Assembly: GCF_014282275.1 (NCBI RefSeq)
Contig: NZ_VFIA01000023.1
Location: 1-64,000, forward strand
Source: Spirosoma utsteinense
GTDB lineage: Bacteria > Bacteroidota > Bacteroidia > Cytophagales > Spirosomataceae
Direction of reading: 5' to 3'
DNA length: 64,000 nucleotides
Every line of letters starts with the position of its first letter. Positions within the stretch are counted from its first letter, which is position 1. Of this stretch, positions 8,890 to 17,696 are shown one piece after another. The notes under the pieces were generated by a model. The model did not search any database and had not been told where the DNA came from. It worked only from the letters and a program-made list of their open reading frames with translations. The translations under genes were made by a program, and so were the position numbers.

Positions 8890-9236
8890 GGAGGGAGAAT
8901 GATTTAAAGAGGAGATGGCAGTAAGTTGATTGTCAGGTCAATATGATAAATCAATCCGTGCTTCGCACCAATGCCTTAGGGAACGGTAGGAGTGGGTCAA
9001 AAACCCGGATCATTTCGTCATTTGCGTCAGTTGACTGCACCAACGGTGCCCTTCCAGGCAACCGCCTGGCCTCGAACGTACCATAGGCTGAACTTAAGCC
9101 GCGCCTACCTTATCCATGACGCACATTAACATAAGAAGTCAGGTAAGGAAGAACCCCTGACTCACTCCTGCTACACCTGGTTTACGTTGCGCATTAGCCC
9201 CATTAGCGAACTGTACGCAACCTAACCCTACACTAC
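8890..9236. other. 347-bp intergenic region with tandem hairpins
   Basis: No gene is visible here. Two adjacent perfect hairpins occur: GCACC-AAC-GGTGC (9037-9049) and CCAGGC-AACC-GCCTGG (9054-9069). A third weak stem AGTCAGG/CCTGACT (9137-9143 and 9156-9162) lies nearer the lipoprotein gene's 3' end and may be its terminator, with a poor T-tract. The double hairpin is about 150-180 nt upstream of the DUF418 pair and could be part of its leader. Confidence 0.5.
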
Positions 9237-9821
9237 TTAGTCTGGAATGAATGTGAACTCGGGAAAGCCGTAGAGTTCATATTTTACGTTCGTAACATTG
9301 TCGGGAAATGAAGGCGTAGCTGCGTTTCGGTAGCAGGAATTGTAAACCAGAATACTCCCTTTCGTGAATGGCATGAAATCGGCTGAACCTGTCTTGTAAG
9401 CGAAACCGTATTTCTTGTTAGTCCCCCCCGACTGGCTGTTGATGCTGATAATGTACTTTTTGTTAGCTGTCAACGCCAGTGACTCAATAGCATCCAGGGT
9501 TAGTTTGTCGGGTGCCGTTTGCTCTACGGTTTTCTGCCGAAGGACCTGCTTGCTGTCAAAATCCCAGACAATGATCCGGTAGCTGCCCGGTTCCGGCATC
9601 TTGCTGCCAACCTGCGTGAGCTTCCCCGCCACCGACGAGCTGAATACGACTCCCAGCTCCCAGGGGCCTGATGTACGTACACCGGATGAAATGGTACTTT
9701 CAGCGCTTATAAAGCTCGTCAGCGCGTTTTCGGTAGGCTTTACGGTCTCTTTCTCGGTAGATGTGCAACCGGTCAGGCTGGCCGCTCCGAGTAGCAGGCC
9801 AAAAAATAATACTGTTCTCAT
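9237..9821 (-). CDS. Putative lipoprotein with a beta-sandwich-like domain
   Basis: This is a 194-residue exported protein. MRTVLFFGLLLGAASLTGC ends in a lipobox, so Cys19 should be lipidated. The mature part contains WELGVVFSSSVAGKLTQVG and PGSYRIIVWDFDSKQVL, which by eye resemble DUF4082-type sandwich domains; I am not certain of that. No enzyme motif is seen. It stands alone between the ccoI gene and the DUF418 pair. A palindrome lies directly before its start codon. Confidence 0.65.
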   Translation of the reverse strand: MRTVLFFGLLLGAASLTGCTSTEKETVKPTENALTSFISAESTISSGVRTSGPWELGVVFSSSVAGKLTQVGSKMPEPGSYRIIVWDFDSKQVLRQKTVEQTAPDKLTLDAIESLALTANKKYIISINSQSGGTNKKYGFAYKTGSADFMPFTKGSILVYNSCYRNAATPSFPDNVTNVKYELYGFPEFTFIPD

Positions 9822-9848
9822 GGTTTAGATACATTAATTGTCTAAACC
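9822..9848. promoter_or_regulatory. Palindrome adjoining the lipoprotein start codon
   Basis: GGTTTAGA (9822-9829) and TCTAAACC (9841-9848) form 8-bp arms around an AT-rich 11-nt centre (TACATTAATTG). The left arm touches the start codon of the lipoprotein gene. It could be a repressor operator or an mRNA hairpin that limits translation. It is unlike the FNR-type boxes nearby. Confidence 0.45.
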
Positions 9849-9912
9849 GTTAGTCGCGGGGAAACGACTCAGGGAAACAGGTGCAGGGATGGTTTGAGTA
9901 AACGGTATCAGG

Positions 9913-12357
9913 CTATGCGTTACAAGACCAAGACGCGGGGCGGCCCAGCCGCATGCCAACGGTAGCGATCAGCACCATCGTGGCGGAGCTGAGGGGCATC
10001 AGTATGGCCGCTACAACCGGTGAGAGATGGCCTGTAGCCGCAAATGACAGCCCAATAAAATTGTAAAGCAGCGATACGCCGAAGCTGAACCGGATAAGGC
10101 GCATGGCAAACCGGCTGTAGCGCAGATACGCCGGTAGCGCCGGTAAGGAATGAGCCTCCAGAATGGCATCGCTGGCGGGGGTGAACCGGAGTGTATCATC
10201 CGTAATGGCAAGGCCCACATCGGCCTGCTTCAGCGCTCCGGCATCGTTGAGACCGTCGCCAATCATCAGCACGCGGTGGCCGTTGGCCTGCAACTGGCTG
10301 ATGAACCGGAGTTTGTCCTCCGGGCTACATCCGAACCGCATGGCATCTTCCGTAAACCAGGGACTGAGGTCGGTATGGGCAGCACTCGTATCGCCCGACA
10401 GTAGGTATAGTTTCGGCCGGCCGGAGTCAATTCCCGGAGTGCCCGATCCCTGCCTGGTAAACGCTGTCAGCATGTCGGCCAGTCCGTCGCGCAGTTGCCC
10501 GGCAAACCGGAAATGGCCCCGGTAGCTGCCGTCGATGCTGACATGAATTGACGTGCCAACAGACTCAACGGGGCCACGCACAAAGGCGGCACTGCCCACG
10601 GTAACGAGCCGGTCATCGACCAGCCCGGCCAGGCCCTGGCCGGGAACTTCGGTAAAGTCGTTGATAAACAGGACTGGGGAGTCGGCCAGATGCTGGCTCA
10701 ACTGGCGGCTCAGCGGGTGTGCCGACTGGCTGACCAGTGTCCGGATGAGTGTCCGCTCGGCGTTCGTCAGCGCCGGGCTAAAGGCTTCGGTTACGGCCTC
10801 CGACGCCGGTGTGGTGAGGGTGCCGGTTTTATCGAAAACAAGGGTGTCGCACTGGGTGAGCTGCTCGATCACATCGGCGTTTTTGAGGTAAAAGCCGTGC
10901 TTGCTCAACAGCCGCAGGCCATGACCGAGCGCCACCGGATACGATAGCGACAGCACACAAGGGCAGGCAATGATCAGGATCGCTGTGAACGCATTGACCG
11001 CTGTGGCAGGCTGGCCGACCCAGAAATACCAGTAAGCACCGATCAGCGTAGCCAGTGTCAGCACGGTAATCGTAAAATACTTTCCTACCGCATCTGCAAA
11101 CGTCTGGGCTCGGCTCGGCTGGTCTTTCCGGAAGGCGTCGTTGTTCCAAAGCTGGGTCAGGTAGCTCTGCGACACGTCGCGCACAATTTCTAGGTCGATG
11201 ACCCCGCCCATCTGCCGGCCACCCGCATACAGGAGCGTACCTGGTTCTTTAGCCTCCGGTTCCGATTCGCCGGTAACGAACGAGTAGTCGATCAAACCGG
11301 AACCCCGGTAGAGCAGGCCATCGGCCGGAATCAGGTCGCCATGTCGTATCCGTATCCGGTCGCCTTTGTGCAGGTCGGCCACGGGGGTTGCCAGTTCCTG
11401 CTCCTGCGCCGTTAGCCGCTGTACGGCCAGCGGGAAATACGATTTGTAGTCGCGCTCGAACGACAGAAAATCATAGGTACGCTGCTGAAACCATTTGCCA
11501 CACAGCAAAAAGAAAATAAGGCCGCTTACGGAGTCGTAATAACCCGCCCCGTCCAGCGCCAGCACCTCGTAGGTGCCCCGGCTGTAGGCGGTCAATATGC
11601 CCAGCAGGATGGGGAAATCGATATTGATAATGCCTCGCCGTAGGCTTTTCCAGACCGATACGAAATAGCCCGATCCTGAATAAAAAACGACAGGGGTTGC
11701 CAGCAGCAGGTTGAGAATACCGAACAGGTGCTTGAACGACGGGTCATCGAGGCCGAGGTATTCGGGGAAGCTGAAGAGCATGATGTTGCCCGCGCAGAAG
11801 CCCGCCACGGCCAGCCGGTAAAGCAGCGGGCGGTAGGTGGGTTTGCTGCCCTGTTTCACCACATCGTTCAGGCTGATGAGCGGCTCGTAGCCCAGCGAGG
11901 TGAGCAGTTCGGCCACCTGCCGCAGGGACAGATCGGCGGGGTTATAGACCAGATGTACCTGTTTTTTGAGGAAGTCGACGCGCGTTTGCTGAACTGCGGG
12001 CTCAATCCGGTACAGGTGTTCGAGCAGCCACAGGCAGGAAGAGCAGTGAATAGCCGGTATGTAAAAGGTAACGTGGGCTACGTTGTCGTTCTGAAAGTCG
12101 ATGAGCTGACCGGCAATGTCGGGGAGATCGAGAAACGCCAGCCGGTCGAGGGCGGGCGTTTGTCCGGGCGTAGCCTGGCCCGGTGTCTGGTTGAGGTCGT
12201 AATACTGGCAAAGCTGGTGATCGCTCAGTAACTGGTAAACGGTCTGGCAACCTGAACAGCAAAACGGTTTATCGTCGAAAAATAGCGGGGCGGTATCGGC
12301 AGGGCAGTCGCTGCCGCAGTGATAGCAGACAGTTTTGGTGGGACTGGTGGTGATCAT
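9913..12357 (-). CDS. ccoI: Copper-translocating P-type ATPase of the CcoI/FixI/CopA2 type
   Basis: This 814-residue inner-membrane ATPase exports copper for assembly of cbb3 oxidase. It begins with a Cys-rich metal site (C11-Y-H-C14, C18, then C33-C-S-G-C37) typical of the FixI/CcoI clade. A heavy-metal-associated domain follows (about 93-160) with C105-S-S-C108. The ion-pathway CPC motif is near 464, the phosphorylation motif DKTGTLT near 505, the HP motif (SQSAHPLSRQL) about 45 residues later, and GDGLNDA near 700. The ATG chosen gives MITTSPTK; 61 further open codons upstream cross the FNR-like box and are not conserved-looking. It is divergent from hemN, which makes joint oxygen control likely. 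Confidence 0.94.
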   Translation of the reverse strand: MITTSPTKTVCYHCGSDCPADTAPLFFDDKPFCCSGCQTVYQLLSDHQLCQYYDLNQTPGQATPGQTPALDRLAFLDLPDIAGQLIDFQNDNVAHVTFYIPAIHCSSCLWLLEHLYRIEPAVQQTRVDFLKKQVHLVYNPADLSLRQVAELLTSLGYEPLISLNDVVKQGSKPTYRPLLYRLAVAGFCAGNIMLFSFPEYLGLDDPSFKHLFGILNLLLATPVVFYSGSGYFVSVWKSLRRGIINIDFPILLGILTAYSRGTYEVLALDGAGYYDSVSGLIFFLLCGKWFQQRTYDFLSFERDYKSYFPLAVQRLTAQEQELATPVADLHKGDRIRIRHGDLIPADGLLYRGSGLIDYSFVTGESEPEAKEPGTLLYAGGRQMGGVIDLEIVRDVSQSYLTQLWNNDAFRKDQPSRAQTFADAVGKYFTITVLTLATLIGAYWYFWVGQPATAVNAFTAILIIACPCVLSLSYPVALGHGLRLLSKHGFYLKNADVIEQLTQCDTLVFDKTGTLTTPASEAVTEAFSPALTNAERTLIRTLVSQSAHPLSRQLSQHLADSPVLFINDFTEVPGQGLAGLVDDRLVTVGSAAFVRGPVESVGTSIHVSIDGSYRGHFRFAGQLRDGLADMLTAFTRQGSGTPGIDSGRPKLYLLSGDTSAAHTDLSPWFTEDAMRFGCSPEDKLRFISQLQANGHRVLMIGDGLNDAGALKQADVGLAITDDTLRFTPASDAILEAHSLPALPAYLRYSRFAMRLIRFSFGVSLLYNFIGLSFAATGHLSPVVAAILMPLSSATMVLIATVGMRLGRPASWSCNA

Positions 12358-12375
12358 AAGTACCGTAAATTTCCT

Positions 12376-12419
12376 CAAAATTGGCCCGGTCCCCGGTGGC
12401 ATTGGCTGATATAAATCAG
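12376..12419. promoter_or_regulatory. FNR-like box between ccoI and hemN
   Basis: CTGATATAAATCAG (12406-12419) is nearly identical to the palindrome before ccoS, differing by one spacer base. On the minus strand CAATTTTG (12383-12376) lies about 33 bp from the palindrome centre, the distance expected for class II activation of ccoI. The same octamer is found before ccoS. On the plus strand GAATTTTG (12464-12471) lies about 55 bp from the centre, in front of hemN. The motif match is direct; the regulator and promoter assignments are inference. Confidence 0.7.
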
Positions 12420-12511
12420 GTTGTCGGCTGATTCTGGTGCGGTTTCGGACAATCGGGATAGCCGAATTTTGCTGAACCTGACCGTGCCTGGAAATCGGTC
12501 TTGTTTTGTTT

Positions 12512-13882
12512 ATGACCGATTCGCTGATTGCAAAATACAACGTAGCCGGACCGCGCTACACCAGTTACCCACCCGTACCGTTCTGGAACACAACGGCTTT
12601 TGGCTTGCAGGCCTGGAAACAACGCCTGACGACGGCCTTCGCCACAACCAACCACCTGACCGGCATCAGCCTGTATGTTCACCTGCCTTTCTGCGAGAGC
12701 CTGTGTACCTTTTGCGGTTGTAATAAGCGCATCACCAAAAACCACAGTGTCGAAAAACCGTATATCGACGCGCTGCTCGAAGAGTGGGAAGCCTACTGCG
12801 TCTGGTTGCCGGAGCGGCCCCGCATTGCCGAACTGCATTTTGGGGGAGGAACGCCTAGTTTCTTCGCTCCTGATCAGCTCCGGCGGTTGCTCACAGGCCT
12901 CTTCCGCTGGGCCGACCCAACTGATAATCCTGACTTCGGCTGGGAGGGCCACCCCAACAATACGACCCGCGAGCACCTGCAAACGCTCTATGCGTTCGGC
13001 TTTCGCCGGGTGAGCTTCGGCGTACAGGACTATGATCCGGTAGTACAGCAAGCTATCCACCGGCATCAGCCTTTTGCTCATGTAGCGCAGGTTACCCGCT
13101 GGGCGCGCGAAATAGGGTACACCTCTATCAGCCACGACCTAGTCTTTGGCCTGCCCTTCCAGCAGCTTACTTCCATTACTGATACCGTCGCTCAGACGCT
13201 GCTCCTGCGTCCCGACCGCATCGCCTTTTATTCCTATGCGCACGTTCCCTGGATAAAAGGAACCGGGCAACGGGGCTTTGCCGATAGCGACCTGCCCACG
13301 GCCGATCAGAAACGGGCGCTGTATGAAGCCGGCCGGTCCCTGCTCGAAGCCGGGGGATACACCGAAATCGGGATGGACCATTTTGCCCTGCCGCACGATT
13401 CCCTGAATAAAGCCAGAGAGACGGGGCAGCTGCACCGTAATTTCATGGGCTATACCACAACCCAGACTCAGGTACTGATCGGGCTCGGTGTATCGGCCAT
13501 CAGCGATGTAGGTACGGCGTTCATGCAAAACGAAAAAGACATCAGTACCTACCAGCAGCGGGTCTTCTCGAACCAGTTGCCCATCATGCGGGGCCATCTG
13601 CTTTCTGAAGACGACAGCCTGATACGGCGGCTGATACTGGATATCATGTGCCGCTTTCAGACGAGCTGGGCAGTCGAAGACTGGACAGATGCCGAATGGG
13701 ACAGGCTGACTCAGCAACTCGATGGGTTTGTTGCCGATGGGCTGATCGATTATGACGAAACCGCCCTGTGGGTCCGGCCCGAGGGGCGGCCCTTTGTTCG
13801 CAATATCTGTATGGTGTTCGACCGGTATCTGTCTAATCAGCCTTCTGTTTCAGCCAAACCGCTGTTTTCCAGCACAGTTTGA
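12512..13882 (+). CDS. hemN: Oxygen-independent coproporphyrinogen III oxidase HemN
   Basis: This 456-residue radical SAM enzyme converts coproporphyrinogen III to protoporphyrinogen IX without oxygen, which allows heme synthesis under low oxygen. The cluster motif is in VHLPFCESLCTFCGCNKRI (CxxxCxxC plus one more Cys), starting near residue 56. GGGTPSFF binds SAM, and YTTTQTQVLIGLGVSAIS fits the HemN rather than the HemW clade, as does the N-terminal KYNVAGPRYTSYP. I chose the ATG giving MTDSLIAKYN. It is divergent from ccoI across an FNR-like box. That fits a need for heme when the cbb3 oxidase is made. Confidence 0.95.
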   Translation: MTDSLIAKYNVAGPRYTSYPPVPFWNTTAFGLQAWKQRLTTAFATTNHLTGISLYVHLPFCESLCTFCGCNKRITKNHSVEKPYIDALLEEWEAYCVWLPERPRIAELHFGGGTPSFFAPDQLRRLLTGLFRWADPTDNPDFGWEGHPNNTTREHLQTLYAFGFRRVSFGVQDYDPVVQQAIHRHQPFAHVAQVTRWAREIGYTSISHDLVFGLPFQQLTSITDTVAQTLLLRPDRIAFYSYAHVPWIKGTGQRGFADSDLPTADQKRALYEAGRSLLEAGGYTEIGMDHFALPHDSLNKARETGQLHRNFMGYTTTQTQVLIGLGVSAISDVGTAFMQNEKDISTYQQRVFSNQLPIMRGHLLSEDDSLIRRLILDIMCRFQTSWAVEDWTDAEWDRLTQQLDGFVADGLIDYDETALWVRPEGRPFVRNICMVFDRYLSNQPSVSAKPLFSSTV

Positions 13883-13910
13883 GATTGGGGTAGGGGATTA
13901 ACTGGGCTTC

Positions 13911-14073
13911 TAGCCCCGTAGGGGTATTTTGGCAATAGGAATTAATGTCTTAAAAGCAACCTAGTACTCGTAGGGGCGACCGTTTTAATAGGTTATTCTT
14001 TGAGGTCGCCCCTACGGGGCTAGCATTAATTAAACCGTGCCCTTTCTATTAACAGGACACCCCTATGGGGTTA
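13911..14073. mobile_element. MITE-like palindromic element, copy 1
   Basis: The element opens with TAGCCCCGTAGGGGTATTTT and closes with an inverted, slightly diverged copy of it (ACACCCCTATGGGGTTA), so it has terminal inverted repeats of about 17 bp. Inside, GTAGGGGCGACC pairs with GGTCGCCCCTAC. It encodes nothing. A second copy lies about 40 bp further on in the same orientation. It sits between hemN and the universal stress gene, where it may also end transcription from both sides. Confidence 0.75.
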
Positions 14074-14113
14074 AACGGTCAGTACATGACCGGTAAGCTA
14101 TACGTCGGAGGTT

Positions 14114-14264
14114 TAGCCCCGTAGGGGTATTTTGGCAATAGGAATTAATGGACCAAAAACAATGTAGCCCCGTTAGGGGCGACCTATTCTTTGAGGCCGC
14201 CCCTACGGGGCTAGAGTTGAATAAATAGACCCCTTCCGATTAACAGAACACCCCTATGGGGTTG
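14114..14264. mobile_element. MITE-like palindromic element, copy 2
   Basis: This shares the start (TAGCCCCGTAGGGGTATTTT, then GGCAATAGGAATTAATG), the inner GGGGCGACCTATTCTTTGAG block and the inverted end with copy 1. The inner left arm has changed (TAGCCCCGTTAGGGGCGACC). Small insertions and deletions make it about 12 bp shorter. The two copies and the short spacer fill the gap between convergent genes. No transposase is visible nearby, so any movement would depend on an enzyme elsewhere. Confidence 0.75.
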
Positions 14265-14318
14265 AATGTCCCGGCTGTTACTGAGTCGCCTTCTATGAAA
14301 TAACTTATTACCAACCCC

Positions 14319-15140
14319 TCAGACGATAGCCAGCAGTGGTAAATCTGTCAGGCGGGCCATCCGTTCGGTATTGCCTTCGTCGAAGAGTCGTCTGAGCCAG
14401 TTGTGCGGCTGCGGCAGCATCATGATCAGATCGGCTTTGTTGGCATGAGAAAACGTCAGCAACGTTTCATACACTTCTTCACCGGGCCGGATCGTCAGGG
14501 TGTGCGGTACGGAGGCCATCAAATGCCGGATGTGTTCGGCCTTCGTGCGTACGGCGGCATCGGTGGGATGGTCGTTGATACACAGCACGTTGACCACGCA
14601 CCCAAACTGTCGGGCAAACCGAAGCGCGGTATCGAGTGCTACGGCATCGGGCGGGGTGTCGAGGTCTACGCCGAGTACAACATTTTTGATGTCGGCATGA
14701 ACGGCCGATGGGGGTATAAGCAGGAGCGGCACGTTGGTTTCGGCTACCATGCTGGTTGCCACGCTGCCCATTAGCTGGGTACTCTGCGGAGCCGTTCCAA
14801 CGGTAGACATGACCAGCAGATCGGCCTTCTCATCCTTCGTTACCTCACGAATAGACGGTATTGGATACCCTTCTCTGGTCAGGCAGCGGATGGGTACCTC
14901 TGCGCCGTGCTGCTTGTGGAGTTCGTGAGCCAGTTTCATGAGCGCGTGCTGGCTGTCGTTACGCATTTCCTGTATACTGAGCGGGAAGTTTGTGCCCGTT
15001 TCTGACGGATTCGTTGGCCAGAAATGAAACGCATTCATCAGGATCAACGACGCCTTTTGCGCCTGGGCCAGTTGCATGGCCACGTGGGCCGCCCGGTTCG
15101 CATTGGGTGAAAAGTCTGTAGCTACAACGATGGTTTTCAT
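14319..15140 (-). CDS. Universal stress protein with two UspA domains
   Basis: This is a 273-residue cytoplasmic protein. The first UspA domain (about 1-145) opens with KTIVVATDFSPNANRAAHVA. The second (about 150-273) contains NVVLGVDLD and ends TDLPLLAIV. The ATP-binding glycine motif is imperfect in both: the first has MGSVATSMVAETNVPLLLI. Duplicated Usp proteins are common in Bacteroidota. It lies 44 nt downstream of a small membrane protein gene and is probably co-transcribed with it. A weak FNR-like site upstream of that gene suggests oxygen-linked expression. Confidence 0.9.
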   Translation of the reverse strand: MKTIVVATDFSPNANRAAHVAMQLAQAQKASLILMNAFHFWPTNPSETGTNFPLSIQEMRNDSQHALMKLAHELHKQHGAEVPIRCLTREGYPIPSIREVTKDEKADLLVMSTVGTAPQSTQLMGSVATSMVAETNVPLLLIPPSAVHADIKNVVLGVDLDTPPDAVALDTALRFARQFGCVVNVLCINDHPTDAAVRTKAEHIRHLMASVPHTLTIRPGEEVYETLLTFSHANKADLIMMLPQPHNWLRRLFDEGNTERMARLTDLPLLAIV

Positions 15141-15184
15141 GCCGAATAGGGGATATGTCTGAGCGGAAAAGGATCAACAGGATC

Positions 15185-15520
15185 TTACAGGATATCCATC
15201 AGGATAAGCGCCAGATGGAGCAGGGTGCTGAACGCAAAAGCCGGGAGAATGTATTTTACCGACATGGCCGACAGAACCGGAACGAGAACGAGCAAAAAGC
15301 TCAGGTTAGCCGTTAGTAACTGCCAGTCGCCCCCGCCATACATGAACATAATGAGCAGGAAAGCGGGCGTGAGGATGCAGCCCTGCACAATGATGGTGGT
15401 AGCGGCCCAGCCCACGCGGTTGAAGTCTGCTTCTTCGATGAAGGTATTATAAGTTGCCAACCAGTTGTTCGTGGTTGGGGTAATTGTATAGGCGGGTGTT
15501 GATTGACTGAGCGTTGCCAT
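15185..15520 (-). CDS. Small membrane protein upstream of the universal stress gene
   Basis: I do not recognise this 111-residue protein. A polar N-terminus of about 35 residues is followed by three hydrophobic segments (about 38-60, 68-88, 91-110). The start MATLSQSTPAY is preferred; 32 more open codons exist upstream but overlap a palindromic promoter-like region. No metal or heme motif is evident. Its role may be tied to stress or low oxygen, judging by its partner and the upstream site, but this is a guess. Confidence 0.6.
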   Translation of the reverse strand: MATLSQSTPAYTITPTTNNWLATYNTFIEEADFNRVGWAATTIIVQGCILTPAFLLIMFMYGGGDWQLLTANLSFLLVLVPVLSAMSVKYILPAFAFSTLLHLALILMDIL

Positions 15521-15576
15521 GAGCTTTTCTGTTTGAATGATGCTACAAAACAAGCCTGCGACGCACCGTGTCAACC

Positions 15577-15588
15577 TGACGATTATCA
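15577..15588 (-). promoter_or_regulatory. Weak FNR-like site before the membrane protein/USP pair
   Basis: Read on the minus strand, TGATAATCGTCA matches TGAT-N4-ATCA with one mismatch. It lies about 57 nt upstream of the start codon of the small membrane protein. Next to it, TTTTTGC-ACGC-GCAAAAA (15602-15619) is a perfect 7-bp palindrome that could be another operator or a small terminator. The match is weaker than the two other boxes in the window. Confidence 0.35.
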
Positions 15589-15621
15589 ACCCAAACGATG
15601 ATTTTTGCACGCGCAAAAAAG

Positions 15622-15684
15622 GGTCAGGGGTTTAGGATGGTCGATAGTCGCGCTACGACTACCGGCCATTCCAAACCCCTGACC
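15622..15684. terminator. Long hairpin after the acetyl-CoA synthetase gene
   Basis: GGTCAGGGGTTT (15622-15633) pairs perfectly with AAACCCCTGACC (15673-15684). The inner part continues as an imperfect stem (GGATGG with CCATTCC, TAGTCG with CGACTA). It begins 18 nt after the stop codon and is a likely transcript end or 3' stabiliser. A clear T-tract is absent on the minus strand. Confidence 0.7.
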
Positions 15685-15702
15685 ACGCTATTCTAAAGAC
15701 CC

Positions 15703-17598
15703 CTATAGTTTACCGGTCTTGATCTCTTCAACAACCGCTGGGTCGAGTAGTGTCGTGATATCGCCGAGATTATTGAAGTCACCTTCGGCCACTTTGCGCA
15801 GAATCCGGCGCATGATCTTACCCGACCGCGTTTTAGGCAGGCCGCTGACAAACTGAATCTTGTCGGGCTTGGCAATGGGGCCAATTACCCGGCTGACGGT
15901 TGCCAGAATATCGCGCTTGGTCAGGTCGGCATCATGGTCACCTGCCGTCTGGTCGGTGATGACGAAGGCGTAGATACCCTGCCCTTTAATGTCGTGCGGA
16001 TAGCCCACCACGGCGCTCTCGACCACGCCTGTGTGCATATTGATGGCGTTTTCCACTTCGGCGGTGCCGATGCGGTGGCCCGATACGTTTAGCACGTCAT
16101 CGACGCGGCCTGTAATGCGGTAATAGCCATCCTCGTCGCGGAGACAACCGTCGCCGGTGAAGTACAGGCCGGGGTAGGTAGCAAAGTAGGTCTGGCGGCA
16201 ACGTTCGTGGTCGCCGTAGGTCGTGCGGAGGATACCCGGCCAGGGGAACTTGATGCAGAGGTTGCCGCTTACGCCGTTGCCTTCGATCTCCTTGCCGTTC
16301 TCGTCTACCAGAATCGGTTGAACACCGGGCAGGGGCAGGCTGGCAAAGGCTGGTTTGAGGGGGGTTACGTTGGCGATAGGCGAAATCATCAGTCCGCCGG
16401 TTTCGGTTTGCCACCACGTATCGACAATGGGGCAGCGGTTATGACCAATGTTGTCGTCATACCAGTGCCAGGCTTCTTCGTTGATCGGCTCGCCCACCGA
16501 ACCCAGCACTTCCAGGCTGCTCAGGTCGTGGCCTTTCACATAGTCCAGCCCGAAGCCCATCAATGACCGGATGGCCGTTGGTGCCGTATATAGTGTACTG
16601 ACTTTATGCTTGTCGATAATGTCCCAGAACCGGCCCGCATCGGGGTAGGTCGGGACGCCCTCGAACAGCAGCGACGTAGCGCCACAGGCCAGGGGTCCGT
16701 AGACGATGTAGCTGTGTCCCGTAATCCAGCCAATGTCGGCGGTACAGAAAAACACCTGTCCCGGCTTGTACTGGAACACGTTCTGGAAGGTGTAAGCTGC
16801 GTAGACCATATAGCCCCCGGTGGTATGAACAACGCCTTTAGGCTTGCCCGTCGACCCGGAGGTGTAGAGAATAAACAAGGTGTCTTCGGCGTCCATTTCC
16901 TCGGCGGGGCAGTCGGCCGTGACCTGCTTGAGTTCCTGCTCCCACCACACGTCGCGGCCTTTGAGCATGGATACCGGCGTGCGGGTACGGGTCAGTACAA
17001 TCACCCGTTTCACCGTCGGACACCCGATCAGGGCATCGTCGACAGTGTTTTTCATTGGTATTTCCTTGTTGCCCCGGTAGGCCCCGTCAGAGGTGATGAT
17101 GAGTTTACAGGCGGCATCGTTGATGCGGTCGGCGATGCTCTGCGCCGAAAAGCCACCGAATACGACCGAGTGGATAGCGCCGATCCGGGCGCAGGCCAGT
17201 ACGGCAATGGCCAGTTCGGGCACCATCGGCATATAGATACACACCCGGTCGCCTTTAACAACGCCGTTGCGCTTGAGCACATTGGCAAACCGGCACACCT
17301 GATCATGGAGCATCCGGTAGGTGAGCGTGACGCCGGCTTCGTGCGGGTCGTTAGGCTCCCAGATAATAGCGGCCTGGTCGCCCCGCTCGGCGAGGTGGCG
17401 GTCGAGGCAGTTTTCTGTTATATTGAGCTTACCGCCTACGAACCATTTGATGTCAGGTTCTTCGAAATTCCATTGCAGCGTTTTCTTCCAGGGTTTACGC
17501 CACTGAAACTCCTGTGCAATTCCGGCCCAGAAGGATTCCGGATCGTCAACGCTCTGCTGATAGGCGGCCTGGTATTCGTCAAAGGTTTTAATAAACAT
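15703..17598 (-). CDS. acs: Acetyl-CoA synthetase (acetate-CoA ligase)
   Basis: This 631-residue enzyme activates acetate with ATP and CoA to acetyl-CoA, AMP and pyrophosphate, the entry step for growth on acetate. The adenylate-forming signature YTSGSTGKPKG is near 244-254, the acetate-pocket motif WWQTETGG near 390-398, GRVDDVLNVSGHRI before the C-terminal domain, and the regulatory-lysine motif KTRSGKIMRR near 590-598. Length and motif order are standard for Acs. It is the last gene of a same-strand block with a propionyl-CoA-synthetase-like enzyme, a two-component system, a permease and a porin. That suggests a short-chain fatty acid utilisation locus. Confidence 0.96.
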   Translation of the reverse strand: MFIKTFDEYQAAYQQSVDDPESFWAGIAQEFQWRKPWKKTLQWNFEEPDIKWFVGGKLNITENCLDRHLAERGDQAAIIWEPNDPHEAGVTLTYRMLHDQVCRFANVLKRNGVVKGDRVCIYMPMVPELAIAVLACARIGAIHSVVFGGFSAQSIADRINDAACKLIITSDGAYRGNKEIPMKNTVDDALIGCPTVKRVIVLTRTRTPVSMLKGRDVWWEQELKQVTADCPAEEMDAEDTLFILYTSGSTGKPKGVVHTTGGYMVYAAYTFQNVFQYKPGQVFFCTADIGWITGHSYIVYGPLACGATSLLFEGVPTYPDAGRFWDIIDKHKVSTLYTAPTAIRSLMGFGLDYVKGHDLSSLEVLGSVGEPINEEAWHWYDDNIGHNRCPIVDTWWQTETGGLMISPIANVTPLKPAFASLPLPGVQPILVDENGKEIEGNGVSGNLCIKFPWPGILRTTYGDHERCRQTYFATYPGLYFTGDGCLRDEDGYYRITGRVDDVLNVSGHRIGTAEVENAINMHTGVVESAVVGYPHDIKGQGIYAFVITDQTAGDHDADLTKRDILATVSRVIGPIAKPDKIQFVSGLPKTRSGKIMRRILRKVAEGDFNNLGDITTLLDPAVVEEIKTGKL

Positions 17599-17696
17599 GG
17601 GTATAGGACGTATAAAATAAAGGATTAAAGGTATAAACTTAACCGGAAACGACGTCGCCGTTCATCTGGCTTTTTTGCTAATTTGATATAGATAGC

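Noticed and set aside
8933-8958. Possible FNR site before the DUF418 pair (TTGATTGTCAGGTCAA)
   Set aside because: The half-sites are TTGA and TCAA with the wrong spacing, unlike the two clear CTGAT-N4-ATCAG boxes.
16606-17628. Plus-strand open frame of 340 codons over acs
   Set aside because: High GC content leaves long antisense frames; acs on the other strand has all its catalytic motifs.
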